Positions 1 through 12,840 of a stretch of DNA of 64,000 nucleotides are shown here, piece by piece; the first letter of the stretch is position 1; each line of letters opens with the position of its first letter. The position numbers and the translations under genes are program-made. A model generated the notes under the pieces. It worked only from the letters and a program-made list of their open reading frames with translations. It did no database searches and was not told where the DNA came from. The DNA is from Favolaschia claudopus (taxonomy: Eukaryota > Basidiomycota > Agaricomycetes > Agaricales > Mycenaceae). Where the stretch lies: the NCBI GenBank assembly GCA_037176885.1, contig JAWWNJ010000283.1, positions 34,793 to 98,792 of the forward strand, read 5' to 3'.

Positions 1-193
1 ACCGTAGGGTGAAAACCGAAACTCCCATAGCAGGGTCAATTGTCCACCGATTGCCTTGGGTATAGGCTCGAATTGAAGCGTTTGAATAGCACTACAAGGG
101 CCAGTAGTGATCGGTTGAATCGAACGTCACAAAGGTACTCAGGTATTCACGTGTCTTGAATATATTCGGTGATTTACTTGAACAGACGAGTAC

Positions 194-527
194 ACTGCAT
201 CAATTGAATATGTCTCACTCATAGGCCTTCAAAACCAAGCATTATACAGCCCTGGTATCCTGGCAAGGTTTACCCATATCGACTTCAGACAGTACAGACA
301 CTGCGTAAACAATACAAGCACCGAACACGCCGATCGAAGCTATACGGCAGACACAAGTGTACTGCATCAATTGAATACGTCTCACTGATAGGTGTTCAGA
401 AGGAAGCATTACAGGTCCCTGGTGTCCTGGAAAGGTTTAGGGGTATCAACTTCAATGGGTATAGACACTGCATATACCCAAACACGCCGATCGAAGCCAT
501 ACGGAATCCAGCAAGGCAACACCAGAG
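194..527 (+). repeat. Pair of ~167-bp subrepeats inside the array 1 unit (half A)
   Basis: ACTGCATCAATTGAATAYGTCTCAC recurs at 194 and 361 (offset 167 bp). Each is followed by similar text: AAGCATTA, CCTGGTRTCCTGG, AAGGTTTA, a TATCRACTTCA block and ACACGCCGATCGAAGC. A third, more diverged relative lies in half B at about 2610-2690. Array 2 has only one copy of this subrepeat in the matching place, about 30450-30600. The same structure recurs in every full array 1 copy. Confidence 0.85.
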
Positions 528-1064
528 CAGCGACGTTAAGGTCGGCGACAACCCAAGAGCACGGACGTTAAGGTTAGCGACCCCACTCCCCCGACGGAAT
601 TCACCAGAATAGAAAATTTTTTCGGCAGCTTCGGAATGAAATCGAAGAGCACACAATCCAGCAAGGCAGTGCACGGGTTAACAACGGAATGCAGCAAAAC
701 ATTGGCAAACTAGCCACTCAAACCTCCCCGCTATCGTAAAGGAAACCAAGGTCAACGGGGTGAATAGAACGAGAGGCATTCAGGGAGCTAGCAACCACTA
801 TATAGCCAGAGACCACGGAGCCACAATACAACACTTCAAACAGTACAGACATTCAGTAAAGCTCGACCATTATTATAAGGCCAGAATAGGACCCAATAAA
901 GCCAGAGTCTTATAGTGTTCGATTGAGTCAATACCATACAAGACTGTGTTGCACCAGCCAAGTGAACACGGTTGAGCCCATGTACCAACCACCAGAGTCA
1001 ATGCCTTGTAATGGAGCAAAGCCTTGGTGATATAGCTTGGAATGCAGAGCGTGATCCAGAAAGA

Positions 1065-1229
1065 CTAGCTATCTTACCCGGGAATTCAGGCCTGAATTCC
1101 GTGAAATAGGCCCCAAAACCAGTGGAATCCACACCACCTTTGGCAGCGTGGGAGGGAATCCATGCCACCTTTGTGAAAATACCCTCAGAATGGACGGAAT
1201 CCACACCACCTACTGGAATCCACGCCACC
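1065..1229 (+). repeat. Palindrome plus phased 15-mer module, array 1 half A
   Basis: CTAGCTATCTTACCCGGG at 1065 leads into the perfect 20-bp palindrome GGAATTCAGGCCTGAATTCC (1081-1100). Four 15-mers of form GGAATCCAYRCCACC follow at 1124, 1155, 1196 and 1215, plus a degenerate GAAATCCACCC at about 1234. Spacing from the palindrome start is 43, 31, 41 and 19 bp. These spacings recur in array 2 with different 15-mer sequence. The arrangement is present in all nine full copies; palindromes are also at 4293, 7507 (19 bp), 10712, 13923, 17128, 20339, 23550 and 26760. Confidence 0.93.
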
Positions 1230-1333
1230 TGCCGAAATCCACCCAAAATCTGAGAGCCAACTCGAAAATGTGAACAGAAACTTATAGACGACCCCAAGGC
1301 CTTATAAGAATTGCGATTCACTGCCAGAAAAAA

Positions 1334-1359
1334 TTATAAGCCAGAGCCAAGGCTTATAA
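1334..1359 (+). repeat. TTATAAGCC inverted repeat (hairpin), array 1
   Basis: Perfect 9-bp arms TTATAAGCC and GGCTTATAA enclose the 8-base loop AGAGCCAA. Identical arms and loop occur in array 2 at 31540-31565 and in the gag leader at 63665-63690, while surrounding sequence has diverged. It lies in a stretch rich in CTTATA words (1290-1410). Whether it acts as DNA or RNA cannot be seen. Confidence 0.85.
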
Positions 1360-2711
1360 GAAATGCAATTAAAATAGCCGACTCTGAGGCCTTGTAAGAA
1401 ATCGGGAAAAATAGTGGAGACCAAAAGGGTGCCAAATAGCCTACAAATCAGCCTAGTGTCGCCGCAAATACCCGAACAGATCTCGTTGACTTGCTATATT
1501 GACTTGAATGGAAATCATACAGTTTGGACCGAAAGCTTGGTACGACAGTCAATTGAGCACTGATTGCCTTGGGTATAGGCCCGAATCGGAGCGTTTGACG
1601 AGGACTATAAGATGATGTCATCAGCGATCGAGTCGCAGGTCACCTGACATTTACGACTCGGTCAAACACTGCATTCGAGGGCTTACGGAATACACAAGGC
1701 AACACCCAAGCACGGACGTTAAGGTTGGCGACCACTACTCAGCACAGACGTTAAGGTTAGTGGTCCCACTCCCCCGACGGAATCCACCAGAATATAAAAT
1801 TTTTCGGCAGCTTCGGAAAGGAAACCGCGGACCAAGCAATCCAGCAGGGCAATGCACGGGTTAGCAACGGAAACCAGCAAGACATTGGCGAGCTAGCCAC
1901 TCAGACCTCCCCGCTATCGTAAAGGAAATCGCGGGTGACCGAGTCATCGCAAGCACGTATTCAAGTGTACAAGGCAATGGTCAACAATATATCACCAAGT
2001 ACAATAGCAGGCGATCAACCCAGTCTGCCTAGTGAGTAGCATCCCTTGCAACAACAGCAACTGTCCCCGCCGTTTTCATCTACTTCTCCCGGAGGCGTGC
2101 CAAATGGACCCTCGACATCAAGAAGTAAGATAGCAGCAGGCAATCAACCCAGTCTGACCCTGTCGAACACATTCGGAGTGCTCAACCCACCAGGCCAATC
2201 TGAAACAAAGCAGCAACCGCTTGCCTTGCAGTTTTGATGTCTACAAAACGACCCCGCACCAAGCCAGCTGGGATCCCCGCAACTACATCCGTCTGAGCAG
2301 CTATAAGGAACAGAGATGCCTCATAGCGGGCACAACTACTGGCCTTCCAGGACTGCGTTTGAGTCTCCAATAGCGAGCAGACTCTCCTGATCGGAAATAG
2401 TACTCAAGTCAGACACAGCATACTGGACTCAATGAGCCACTCATTGCCTTGTGTATAGGCTCGAAACAAAGCATTTGACCGGGACTATAAGGCTATATGC
2501 TTGGCGGGAAAGTCTGAGGGCATTGAGGCACTCAAGTAGGGTACCGACTTGAGTATCGCCTTCGAACGCAAATCGGTCATATGGATTGAATGCATCTGGG
2601 TAATCTCAATGACCTGCACTCAAAGCCAAGCATTACAAGGCCCTGATATCCTGGCAAGGTTTAGACACGTCGACTTCAGACTGCTGGAATCCAGAGGGAT
2701 ATCCAGAAAGA

Positions 2712-2929
2712 CTAGCTATCTTACCCCGGAATTGAGCGCTCAATTCCGTGCAACAGGTCTCCGAATCCATGGGAATCCACTGCCAGACTTTGAAACTGCC
2801 CACTCAATTGAGCGGAATCCACTGCCACCTTGTGAAAACCTCCTCAAACTCAGCGGAATCCACTGCCACCCTGTGAAAAGCCGCCTCAACTGGGTGGAAT
2901 CCACTGCCACCCTGGAATCCACTGCCAAC
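2712..2929 (+). repeat. Palindrome plus phased 15-mer module, array 1 half B
   Basis: CTAGCTATCTTACCCC at 2712 leads into the perfect 20-bp palindrome GGAATTGAGCGCTCAATTCC (2728-2747). Five repeats of GGAATCCACTGCCA follow at 2772, 2814, 2855, 2896 and 2914. Spacing is 44, 42, 41, 41 and 18 bp, so this module has one 41-bp period more than the others. A CTCAATTGAG palindrome sits at 2803-2812, just before the second repeat. Palindromes in other copies are at 5942, 9149, 12357, 15566, 18775, 21986, 25196 and 28407. Confidence 0.93.
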
Positions 2930-3212
2930 AACAAATTGAAGACACTTCTTATAGCCAAAGGCAAAGCGTTATAATAAGCACAACTCAAAGGAAACCCTCT
3001 CAGTGAACCCAAGTGCCCAAACAAATTATTATAATGGCAGATGAGCCCTTATAATAAATGCCAGCTAAAATCATCATTATAGTCACCGGTTCGACGGTGC
3101 AGAAAAATATTGTTGGAACCAAATATGTCCCAAACGGCTTACAAACCATGGTAGTCACACCGCGAATGGCCTGACAGGTCTCGTTGACTTGCTATATGGC
3201 CTCGAACGGGAA

Positions 3213-6200
3213 ACCGTAGGGTGAAAACCGAAACTCCCATAGCAGGGTCAATTGTCCACCGATTGCCTTGGGTATAGGCTCGAATTGAAGCGTTTGAATA
3301 GCACTACAAGGGCCAGTAGTGATCGGTTGAATCGAACGTCACAAAGGTACTCAGGTATTCACGTGTCTTGAATATATTCGGTGATTTACTTGAACAGACG
3401 AGTACACTGCATCAATTGAATATGTCTCACTCATAGGCCTTCAAAACCAAGCATTATACAGCCCTGGTATCCTGGCAAGGTTTACCCATATCGACTTCAG
3501 ACAGTACAGACACTGCGTAAACAATACAAGCACCGAACACGCCGATCGAAGCTATACGGCAGACACAAGTGTACTGCATCAATTGAATACGTCTCACTGA
3601 TAGGTGTTCAGAAGGAAGCATTACAGGTCCCTGGTGTCCTGGAAAGGTTTAGGGGTATCAACTTCAATGGGTATAGACACTGCATATACCCAAACACGCC
3701 GATCGAAGCCATACGGAATCCAGCAAGGCAACACCAGAGCAGCGACGTTAAGGTCGGCGACAACCCAAGAGCACGGACGTTAAGGTTAGCGACCCCACTC
3801 CCCCGACGGAATTCACCAGAATAGAAAATTTTTTCGGCAGCTTCGGAATGAAATCGAAGAGCACACAATCCAGCAAGGCAGTGCACGGGTTAACAACGGA
3901 ATGCAGCAAAACATTGGCAAACTAGCCACTCAAACCTCCCCGCTATCGTAAAGGAAACCAAGGTCAACGGGGTGAATAGAACGAGAGGCATTCAGGGAGC
4001 TAGCAACCACTATATAGCCAGAGACCACGGAGCCACAATACAACACTTCAAACAGTACAGACATTCAGTAAAGCTCGACCATTATTATAAGGCCAGAATA
4101 GGACCCAATAAAGCCAGAGTCTTATAGTGTTCGATTGAGTCAATACCATACAAGACTGTGTTGCACCAGCCAAGTGAACACGGTTGAGCCCATGTACCAA
4201 CCACCAGAGTCAATGCCTTGTAATGGAGCAAAGCCTTGGTGATATAGCTTGGAATGCAGAGCGTGATCCAGAAAGACTAGCTATCTTACCCGGGAATTCA
4301 GGCCTGAATTCCGTGAAATAGGCCCCAAAACCAGTGGAATCCACACCACCTTTGGCAGCGTGGGAGGGAATCCATGCCACCTTTGTGAAAATACCCTCAG
4401 AATGGACGGAATCCACACCACCTACTGGAATCCACGCCACCTGCCGAAATCCACCCAAAATCTGAGAGCCAACTCGAAAATGTGAACAGAAACTTATAGA
4501 CGACCCCAAGGCCTTATAAGAATTGCGATTCACTGCCAGAAAAAATTATAAGCCAGAGCCAAGGCTTATAAGAAATGCAATTAAAATAGCCGACTCTGAG
4601 GCCTTGTAAGAAATCGGGAAAAATAGTGGAGACCAAAAGGGTGCCAAATAGCCTACAAATCAGCCTAGTGTCGCCGCAAATACCCGAACAGATCTCGTTG
4701 ACTTGCTATATTGACTTGAATGGAAATCATACAGTTTGGACCGAAAGCTTGGTACGACAGTCAATTGAGCACTGATTGCCTTGGGTATAGGCCCGAATCG
4801 GAGCGTTTGACGAGGACTATAAGATGATGTCATCAGCGATCGAGTCGCAGGTCACCTGACATTTACGACTCGGTCAAACACTGCATTCGAGGGCTTACGG
4901 AATACACAAGGCAACACCCAAGCACGGACGTTAAGGTTGGCGACCACTACTCAGCACAGACGTTAAGGTTAGTGGTCCCACTCCCCCGACGGAATCCACC
5001 AGAATATAAAATTTTTCGGCAGCTTCGGAAAGGAAACCGCGGACCAAGCAATCCAGCAGGGCAATGCACGGTTAGCAACGGAAACCAGCAAGACATTGGC
5101 GAGCTAGCCACTCAGACCTCCCCGCTATCCGTAAAGGAAATCGCGGGTGACCGAGTCATCGCAAGCACGTATTCAAGTGTACAAGGCAATGGTCAACAAT
5201 ATATCACCAAGTACAATAGCAGGCGATCAACCAGTCTGCCTAGTGAGTAGCATCCCTTGCAACAACAGCAACTGTCCCCCGCCGTTTTCATCTACTTCTC
5301 CCGGAGGCGTGCCAAATGGACCCTCGACATCAAGAAGTAAGATAGCAGCAGGCAATCAACCCAGTCTGACCCTGTCGAACACATTCGGAGTGCTCAACCC
5401 ACCAGGCCAATCTGAAACAAAGCAGCAACCGCTTGCCTTGCAGTTTTGATGTCTACAAAACGACCCCGCACCAAGCCAGCTGGGATCCCCGCAACTACAT
5501 CCGTCTGAGCAGCTATAAGGACAGAGATGCCTCATAGCGGGCACAACTACTGGCCTTCCAGGACTGCGTTTGAGTCTCCAATAGCGAGCAGACTCTCCTG
5601 ATCGGAAATAGTACTCAAGTCAGACACAGCAATACTGGACTCAATGAGCCACTCATTGCCTTGTGTATAGGCTCGAAACAAAGCATTTGACCGGGACTAT
5701 AAGGCTATATGCTTGGCGGGAAAGTCTGAGGGCATTGAGGCACTCAAGTAGGGTACCGACTTGAGTATCGCCTTCGAACGCAAATCGGTCATATGGATTG
5801 AATGCATCTGGGTAATCTCAATGACCTGCACTCAAAGCCAAGCATTACAAGGCCCTGATATCCTGGCAAGGTTTAGACACGTCGACTTCAGAACTGCTGG
5901 AATCCAGAGGGATATCCAGAAAGACTAGCTATCTTACCCCCGGAATTGAGCGCTCAATTCCGTGCAACAGGTCTCCGAATCCATGGGAATCCACTGCCAG
6001 ACTTTGAAACTGCCCCACTCAATTGAGCGGAATCCACTGCCACCCTTGTGAAAACCTCCTCAAACTCAGCGGAATCCACTGCCACCCTGTGAAAAGCCGC
6101 CTCAACTGGGTGGAATCCACTGCCACCCTGGAATCCACTGCCAACAACAAATTGAAGACACTTCTTATAGCCAAAGGCAAAGCGTTATAATAAGCACAAC

Positions 6201-6428
6201 TCAAAGGAAACCCTCTCAGTGAACCCAAGTGCCCAAACAAATTATTATAATGGCAGATGAGCCCCTTATAATAAATGCCAGCTAAAATCATCATTATAGT
6301 CACCGGTTCGACGGTGCAGAAAAATATTGTTGGAACCAAATATGTCCCAAACGGCTTACAAACCATGGTAGTCACACCGCGAATGGCCTGACAGGTCTCG
6401 TTGACTTGCTATATGGCCTCGAACGGAA
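3213..6428 (+). repeat. Array 1 copy 2
   Basis: 3216 bp. It has several one-base changes in homopolymers, among them an extra C near 5278 and 5938 and a missing G near 5070. Both palindromes are intact (4293-4312 and 5942-5961). Confidence 0.97.
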
Positions 6429-9400
6429 ACCGTAGGGTGAAAACCGAAACTCCCATAGCAGGGTCAATTGTCCACCGATTGCCTTGGGTATAGGCTCGAA
6501 TTGAAGCGTTTGAATAGCACTACAAGGGCCAGTAGTGATCGGTTGAATCGAACGTCACAAAGGTACTCAGGTATTCACGTGTCTTGAATATATTCGGTGA
6601 TTTACTTGAACAGACGAGTACACTGCATCAATTGAATATGTCTCACTCATAGGCCTTCAAAACCAAGCATTATACAGCCCTGGTATCCTGGCAAGGTTTA
6701 CCCATATCGACTTCAGACAGTACAGACACTGCGTAAACAATACAAGCACCGAACACGCCGATCGAAGCTATACGGCAGACACAAGTGTACTGCATCAATT
6801 GAATACGTCTCACTGATAGGTGTTCAGAAGGAAGCATTACAGGTCCCTGGTGTCCTGGAAAGGTTTAGGGGTATCAACTTCAATGGGTATAGACACTGCA
6901 TATACCCAAACACGCCGATCGAAGCCATACGGAATCCAGCAAGGCAACACCAGAGCAGCGACGTTAAGGTCGGCGACAACCCAAGAGCACGGACGTTAAG
7001 GTTAGCGACCCCACTCCCCCGACGGAATTCACCAGAATAGAAAATTTTTCGGCAGCTTCGGAATGAAATCGAAGAGCACACAATCCAGCAAGGGCAGTGC
7101 ACGGGTTAACAACGGAATGCTAGCAAAACATTGGCAAACTAGCCACTCAAACCTCCCCGCTATCGTAAAGGAAACAAGGTCAACGGGGTGAATAGAACGA
7201 GAGGCATTCAGGGAGCTAGCAACCACTATATAGCCAGAGACCACGGAGCCACAATACAACACTTCAAACAGTACAGACATTCAGTAAAGCTCGACCATTA
7301 TTATAAGGCCAGAATAGGACCCAATAAAGCCAGAGTCTTATAGTGTTCGATTGAGTCAATACCATACAAGACTGTGTTGCACCAGCCAAGTGAACCGGTT
7401 GAGCCCATGTACCAACCACCAGAGTCAATGCCTTGTAATGGAGCAAAGCCTTGGTGATATAGCTTGGAATGCAGAGCGTGATCCAGAAAGACTAGCTATC
7501 TTACCCGGAATTCAGCCTGAATTCCGTGAAATAGGCCCCAAAACCAGTGGAATCCACACCACCTTTGGCAGCGTGGGAGGGAATCCATGCCACCTTTGTG
7601 AAAATACCCTCAGAATGGACGGAATCCACACCACCTACTGGAATCCACGCCACCTGCCGAAATCCACCCAAATCTGAGAGCCAACTCGAAAATGTGAACA
7701 GAAACTTATAGACGGACCCCAAGGCCTTATAAGAATTGCGATTCACTGCCAGAAAAAATTATAAGCAGAGCCAAGGCTTATAAGAAATGCAATTAAAATA
7801 GTCGACTCTGAGGCCTTGTAAGAAATCGGGAAAAATAGTGGAGACCAAAAGGGTGCCAAATAGCCTACAAATCAGCCTAGTGTCGCCGCAAATACCCGAA
7901 CAGATCTCGTGACTTGCTATATTGACTTGAATGGAAATCATACAGTTTGGACCGAAGCTTGGTACGACAGTCAATTGAGCACTGATTGCCTTGGGTATAG
8001 GCCGAATCGGAGCGTTTGACGAGGACTATAAGATGATGTCATCAGCGATCGAGTCGCAGGTCACCTGACATTTACGACTCGGTCAAACACTGCATTCGAG
8101 GGCTTACGGAATACACAAGGCAACACCCAAGCACGGACGTTAAGGTTGGCGACCACTACTCAGCACAGACGTTAAGGTTAGTGGTCCACTCCCCCGACGG
8201 AATCCACCAGAATATAAAATTTTTCGGCAGCTTCGGAAAGGAAACCGCGGACCAAGCAATCCAGCAGGGCAATGCACGGGTTAGCAACGGAAACCAGCAA
8301 GGACATTGGCGAGCTAGCCACTCAGACCCTCCCCGCTATCGTAAAGGAAATCGCGGGTGACCGAGTCATCGCAAGCACGTATTCAAGTGTACAAGGCAAT
8401 GGTCAACAATATATCACCAAGTACAATAGCAGGCGATCAACCAGTCTGCCTAGTGAGTAGCATCCCTTGCAACAACAGCAACTGTCCCCGCCGTTTTCAT
8501 CTACTTCTCCCGGAGCGGTGCCAAATGGACCCTCGACATCAAGAAGTAAGATAGCAGCAGGCAATCAACCCAGTCTGACCCTGTCGAACACATTCGGAGT
8601 GCTCAACCCACCAGGCCAATCTGAAACAAAGCAGCAACCGCTTGCCTTGCTGTTTTGATGTCTACAAAACGGACCCCGCACCAAGCCAGCTGGGATCCCC
8701 CGCAACTACATCCGTCTGAGCAGCTATAAGGAACAGAGATGCCTCATAGCGGGCACAACTACTGGCCTTCCAGGACTGCGTTTGAGTCTCCAATAGCGAG
8801 CAGACTCTCCTGATCGGAAATAGTACTCAAGTCAGACACAGCATACTGGACTCAATGAGCCACTCATTGCCTTGTGTATAGGCTCGAAACAAAGCATTTG
8901 ACCGGACTATAAGGCTATATGCTTGGCGGAAAGTCTGAGGGCATTGAGGCACTCAAGTAGGGTACCGACTTGAGTATCGCCTTCGAACGCAAATCGGTCA
9001 TATGGATTGAATGCATCTGGGTAATCTCAATGACCTGCACTCAAAGCCAAGCATTACAAGGCCCTGATATCCTGGCAAGGTTTAGACACGTCGACTTCAG
9101 ACTGCTGGAATCCAGAGGGATATCCCAGAAAGACTAGCTATCTTACCCGGAATTGAGCGCTCAATTCCGTGCAACAGGTCTCCGAATCCATGGGAATCCA
9201 CTGCCAGACTTTGAAACTGCCCACTCAATTGAGCGGAATCCACTGCCACCTTGTGAAAACCTCCTCAAACTCAGCGGAATCCACTGCCACCTGTGAAAAG
9301 CCGCCTCAACTGGGTGGAATCCACTGCCACCCTGGAATCCACTGCCAACAACAAATTGAAGACACTTCTTATAGCCAAAGGCAAAGCGTTATAATAAGCA

Positions 9401-9632
9401 CAACTCAAAGGAAACCCTCTCAGTGAACCCAAGTGCCCAAACAAATTATTATAATGGCAGATGAGCCCTTATAATAAATGCCAGCTAAAATCATCATTAT
9501 AGTCACCGGTTCGACGGTGCAGAAAAATATTGTTGGAACCAAATATGTCCCCAAACGGCTTACAAACCATGGTAGTCACACCGCGAATGGCCTGACAGGT
9601 CTCGTTGACTTGCTATATGGCCTCGAACGGAA
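6429..9632 (+). repeat. Array 1 copy 3
   Basis: 3204 bp, the shortest and most indel-laden copy. The half-A palindrome has lost one central G (7507-7525, 19 bp); the half-B palindrome is intact at 9149-9168. The small ORFs present in other copies are shifted or broken here. Confidence 0.96.
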
Positions 9633-12600
9633 ACCGTAGGGTGAAAACCGAAACTCCCATAGCAGGGTCAATTGTCCACCGATTGCCTTGGGTATAGGCT
9701 CGAATTGAAGCGTCTGAATAGCACTACAAGGGCCAGTAGTGATCGGTGAATCGAACGTCACAAAGGTACTCAGGTATTCACGTGTCTTGAATATATTCGG
9801 TGATTTACTTGAACAGACGAGTACACTGCATCAATTGAATATGTCTCACTCATAGGCCCTTCAAAACCAAGCATTATACAGCCCTGGTATCCTGGCAAGG
9901 TTTACCCCATATCGACTTCAGACAGTACAGACACTGCGTAAACAATACAAGCACCGAACACGCCGATCGAAGCTATACGGCAGACACAAGTGTACTGCAT
10001 CAATTGAATACGTCTCACTGATAGGTGTTCAGAAGGAAGCATTACAGGTCCCTGGTGTCCTGGAAAGGTTTAGGGGTATCAACTTCAATGGGTATAGACA
10101 CTGCATATACCCAAACACGCCGATCGAAGCCCATACGGAATCCAGCAAGGCAACACCAGAGCAGCGACGTTAAGGTCGGCGACAACCAAGAGCACGGACG
10201 TTAAGGTTAGCGACCCCACTCCCCCGACGGAATTCACCAGAATATAAAATTTTTTCGGCAGCTTCGGAATGAAATCGAAGAGCACACAATCCAGCAAGGC
10301 AGTGCACGGGTTAACAACGGAATGCAGCAAAACATTGGCAAACTAGCCACTCAAACCTCCCCGCTATCGTAAAGGAAACCAAGGTCAACGGGGTGAATAG
10401 AACGAGAGGCATTCAGGGAGCTAGCAACACTATATAGCCAGAGACCACGGAGCCACAATACAACACTTCAAACAGTACAGACATTCAGTAAAGCTCGACC
10501 ATTATTATAAGGCCAGAATAGGACCCAATAAAGCCAGAGTCTTATAGTGTTCGATTGAGTCAATACCATACAAGACTGTGTTGCACCAGCCAAGTGAACA
10601 CGGTTGAGCCCATGTACCAACCACCAGAGTCAATGCTTGTAATGGAGCAAAGCCTTGGTGATATAGCTTGGAATGCAGAGCGTGATCCAGAAAGACTAGC
10701 TATCTTACCCGGGAATTCAGGCCTGAATTCCGTGAAATAGGCCCCAAAACCAGTGGAATCCACACCACCTTTGGCAGCGTGGGAGGGAATCCATGCCACC
10801 TTTTGTGAAAATACCCTCAGAATGGACGGAATCCACACCACCTACTGAATCCACGCCACCTGCCGAAATCCACCCAAAATCTGAGAGCCAACTCGAAAAT
10901 GTGAACAGAAACTTATAGACGACCCCAAGGCCTTATAAGAATTGCGATTCACTGCCAGAAAAAATTATAAGCCAGAGCCAGGCTTATAAGAAATGCAATT
11001 AAAATAGCCGACTCTCGAGGCCTTGTAAGAAATCGGAAAAATAGTGGAGACCAAAAGGGTGCCAAATAGCCTACAAATCAGCCTAGTGTCGCCGCAAATA
11101 CCCGAACAGATCTCGTTGACTTGCTATATTGACTTGAATGGAAATCATACAGTTTGGACCGAAAGCTTGGTACGACAGTCAATTGAGCACTGATTGCCTT
11201 GGGTATAGGCCCGAATCGGAGCGTTTGACGAGGACTATAAGATGATGTCATCAGCGATCGAGTCGCAGGTCACCTGACATTTACGACTCGGTCAAACACT
11301 GCATTCGAGGGCTTACGGAATACACAAGGCAACACCCAAGCACGGACGTTAAGGTTGGCGACCACTACTCAGCACAGACGTTAAGGTTAGTGGTCCCACT
11401 CCCCCGACGGAATCCACCAGAATATAAAATTTTTCGGCAGCTTCGGAAGGAAACCGCGGACCAAGCAATCCAGCAGGGCAATGCACGGGTTAGCAACGGA
11501 AACCAGCAAGACATTGGCGAGCTAGCCACTCAGACCTCCCGCTATCGTAAAGGAAATCGCGGGTGACCGAGTCATCGCAAGCACGTATTCAAGTGTACAA
11601 GGCAATGGTCAACAATATATCACCAAGTACAATAGCAGGCGATCAACCCAGTCTGCCTAGTGAGTAGCATCCCTTGCAACAACAGCAACTGTCCCCGCCG
11701 TTTTCATCTACTTCTCCCGGAGGCGTGCCAAATGGACCCTCGACATCAAGAAGTAAGATAGCAGCAGGCAATCAACCCAGTCTGACCCTGTCGAACACAT
11801 TCGGAGTGCTCAACCCACCAGGCCAATCTGAAACAAAGCAGCAACCGCTTGCCTTGCAGTTTTGATGTCTACAAAACGACCCCCGCACCAAGCCAGCTGG
11901 GATCCCCGCAACTACATCCGTCTGAGCAGCTATAAGGAACAGAGATGCCTCATAGCGGGCACAACTACTGGCCTTCCAGGACTGCGTTTGAGTCTCCAAT
12001 AGCGAGCAGACTCTCCTGATCGGAAATAGTACTCAAGTCAGACACAGCATACTGGACTCAATGAGCCACTCATTGCCTTGTGTATAGGCTCGAAACAAAG
12101 CATTTGACCGGGACTATAAGGCTATATGCTTGGCGGGAAAGTCTGAGGGCATTGAGGCACTCAAGTAGGGTACCGACTTGAGTATCGCCTTCGAACGCAA
12201 ATCGGTCATATGGATTGAATGCATCTGGGTAATCTCAATGACCTGCACTCAAAGCCAAGCATTACAAGGCCCTGATATCCTGGCAAGGTTTAGACACGTC
12301 GACTTCAGACTGCTGGAATCCAGAGGGATATCCAGAAAGACTAGCTATCTTACCCCGGAATTGAGCGCTCAATTCCGTGCAACAGGTCTCCGAATCCATG
12401 GGAATCCACTGCCAGACTTTGAAACTGCCCACTCAATTGAGCGGAATCCACTGCCACCTTGTGAAAACCTCCTCAAACTCAGCGGAATCCACTGCCACCC
12501 TGTGAAAAGCCGCCTCAACTGGGTGGAATCCACTGCCACCCTGGAATCCACTGCCAACAACAAATTGAAGACACTTCTTATAGCCAAAGGCAAAGCGTTA

Positions 12601-12840
12601 TAATAAGCACAACTCAAAGGAAACCCTCTCAGTGAACCCAAGTGCCCAAACAAATTATTATAATGGCAGATGAGCCCTTATAATAAATGCCAGCTAAAAT
12701 CATCATTATAGTCACCGGTTCGACGGTGCAGAAAAATATTGTTGGAACCAAATATGTCCCAAACGGCTTACAAACCATGGTAGTCACACCGCGAATGGCC
12801 TGACAGGTCTCGTTGACTTGCTATATGGCCTCGAACGGAA
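9633..12840 (+). repeat. Array 1 copy 4
   Basis: 3208 bp. It has TATAAAA instead of TAGAAAA (T at 10245), a variant shared with copy 5 only. Palindromes are at 10712-10731 and 12357-12376. Confidence 0.96.

Larger units (their letters stand above)
1..3212 (+). repeat. Array 1 copy 1 (reference copy)
   Basis: This 3212-bp copy is used as the reference for internal landmarks. Half-unit A runs about 50-1561 and half-unit B about 1562-3261. It ends with one extra G (GAACGGG at 3205-3211) compared with the later copies. It carries the TAGAAAA variant at 610-616. Confidence 0.97.
50..3261 (+). repeat. Dimeric half-unit structure (A ~1.51 kb, B ~1.70 kb)
   Basis: The landmark GATTGCCTTGGGTATAGGC occurs at about 50 and 1562, a relative CATTGCCTTGTGTATAGGC occurs at about 2447, and the next unit starts the landmark again at 3262. 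The blocks ACGTTAAGGTTAG, CCACTCCCCCGACGGAAT and TCGGCAGCTTCGG occur in both halves (about 560-636 and 1745-1820). CTCGTTGACTTGCTATAT also occurs in both (about 1483 and 3180). Each half has one palindrome/15-mer module. The unit is therefore an ancient dimer whose halves have diverged while the 3.2-kb dimer was amplified. Confidence 0.8.

Noticed and set aside
1124..1229. Regularly spaced 15-mers as a CRISPR array
   Set aside because: Repeats are too short, spacing is unequal and identical between copies, spacers are not unique, and there are no cas genes in what is a eukaryotic region.
3084..3099. CACCGGTTCGACGGTG as a tRNA T-arm or pol III B box
   Set aside because: The loop is six bases, no acceptor or anticodon stem surrounds it, and array 2 does not keep the stem. 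It is a short hairpin only.
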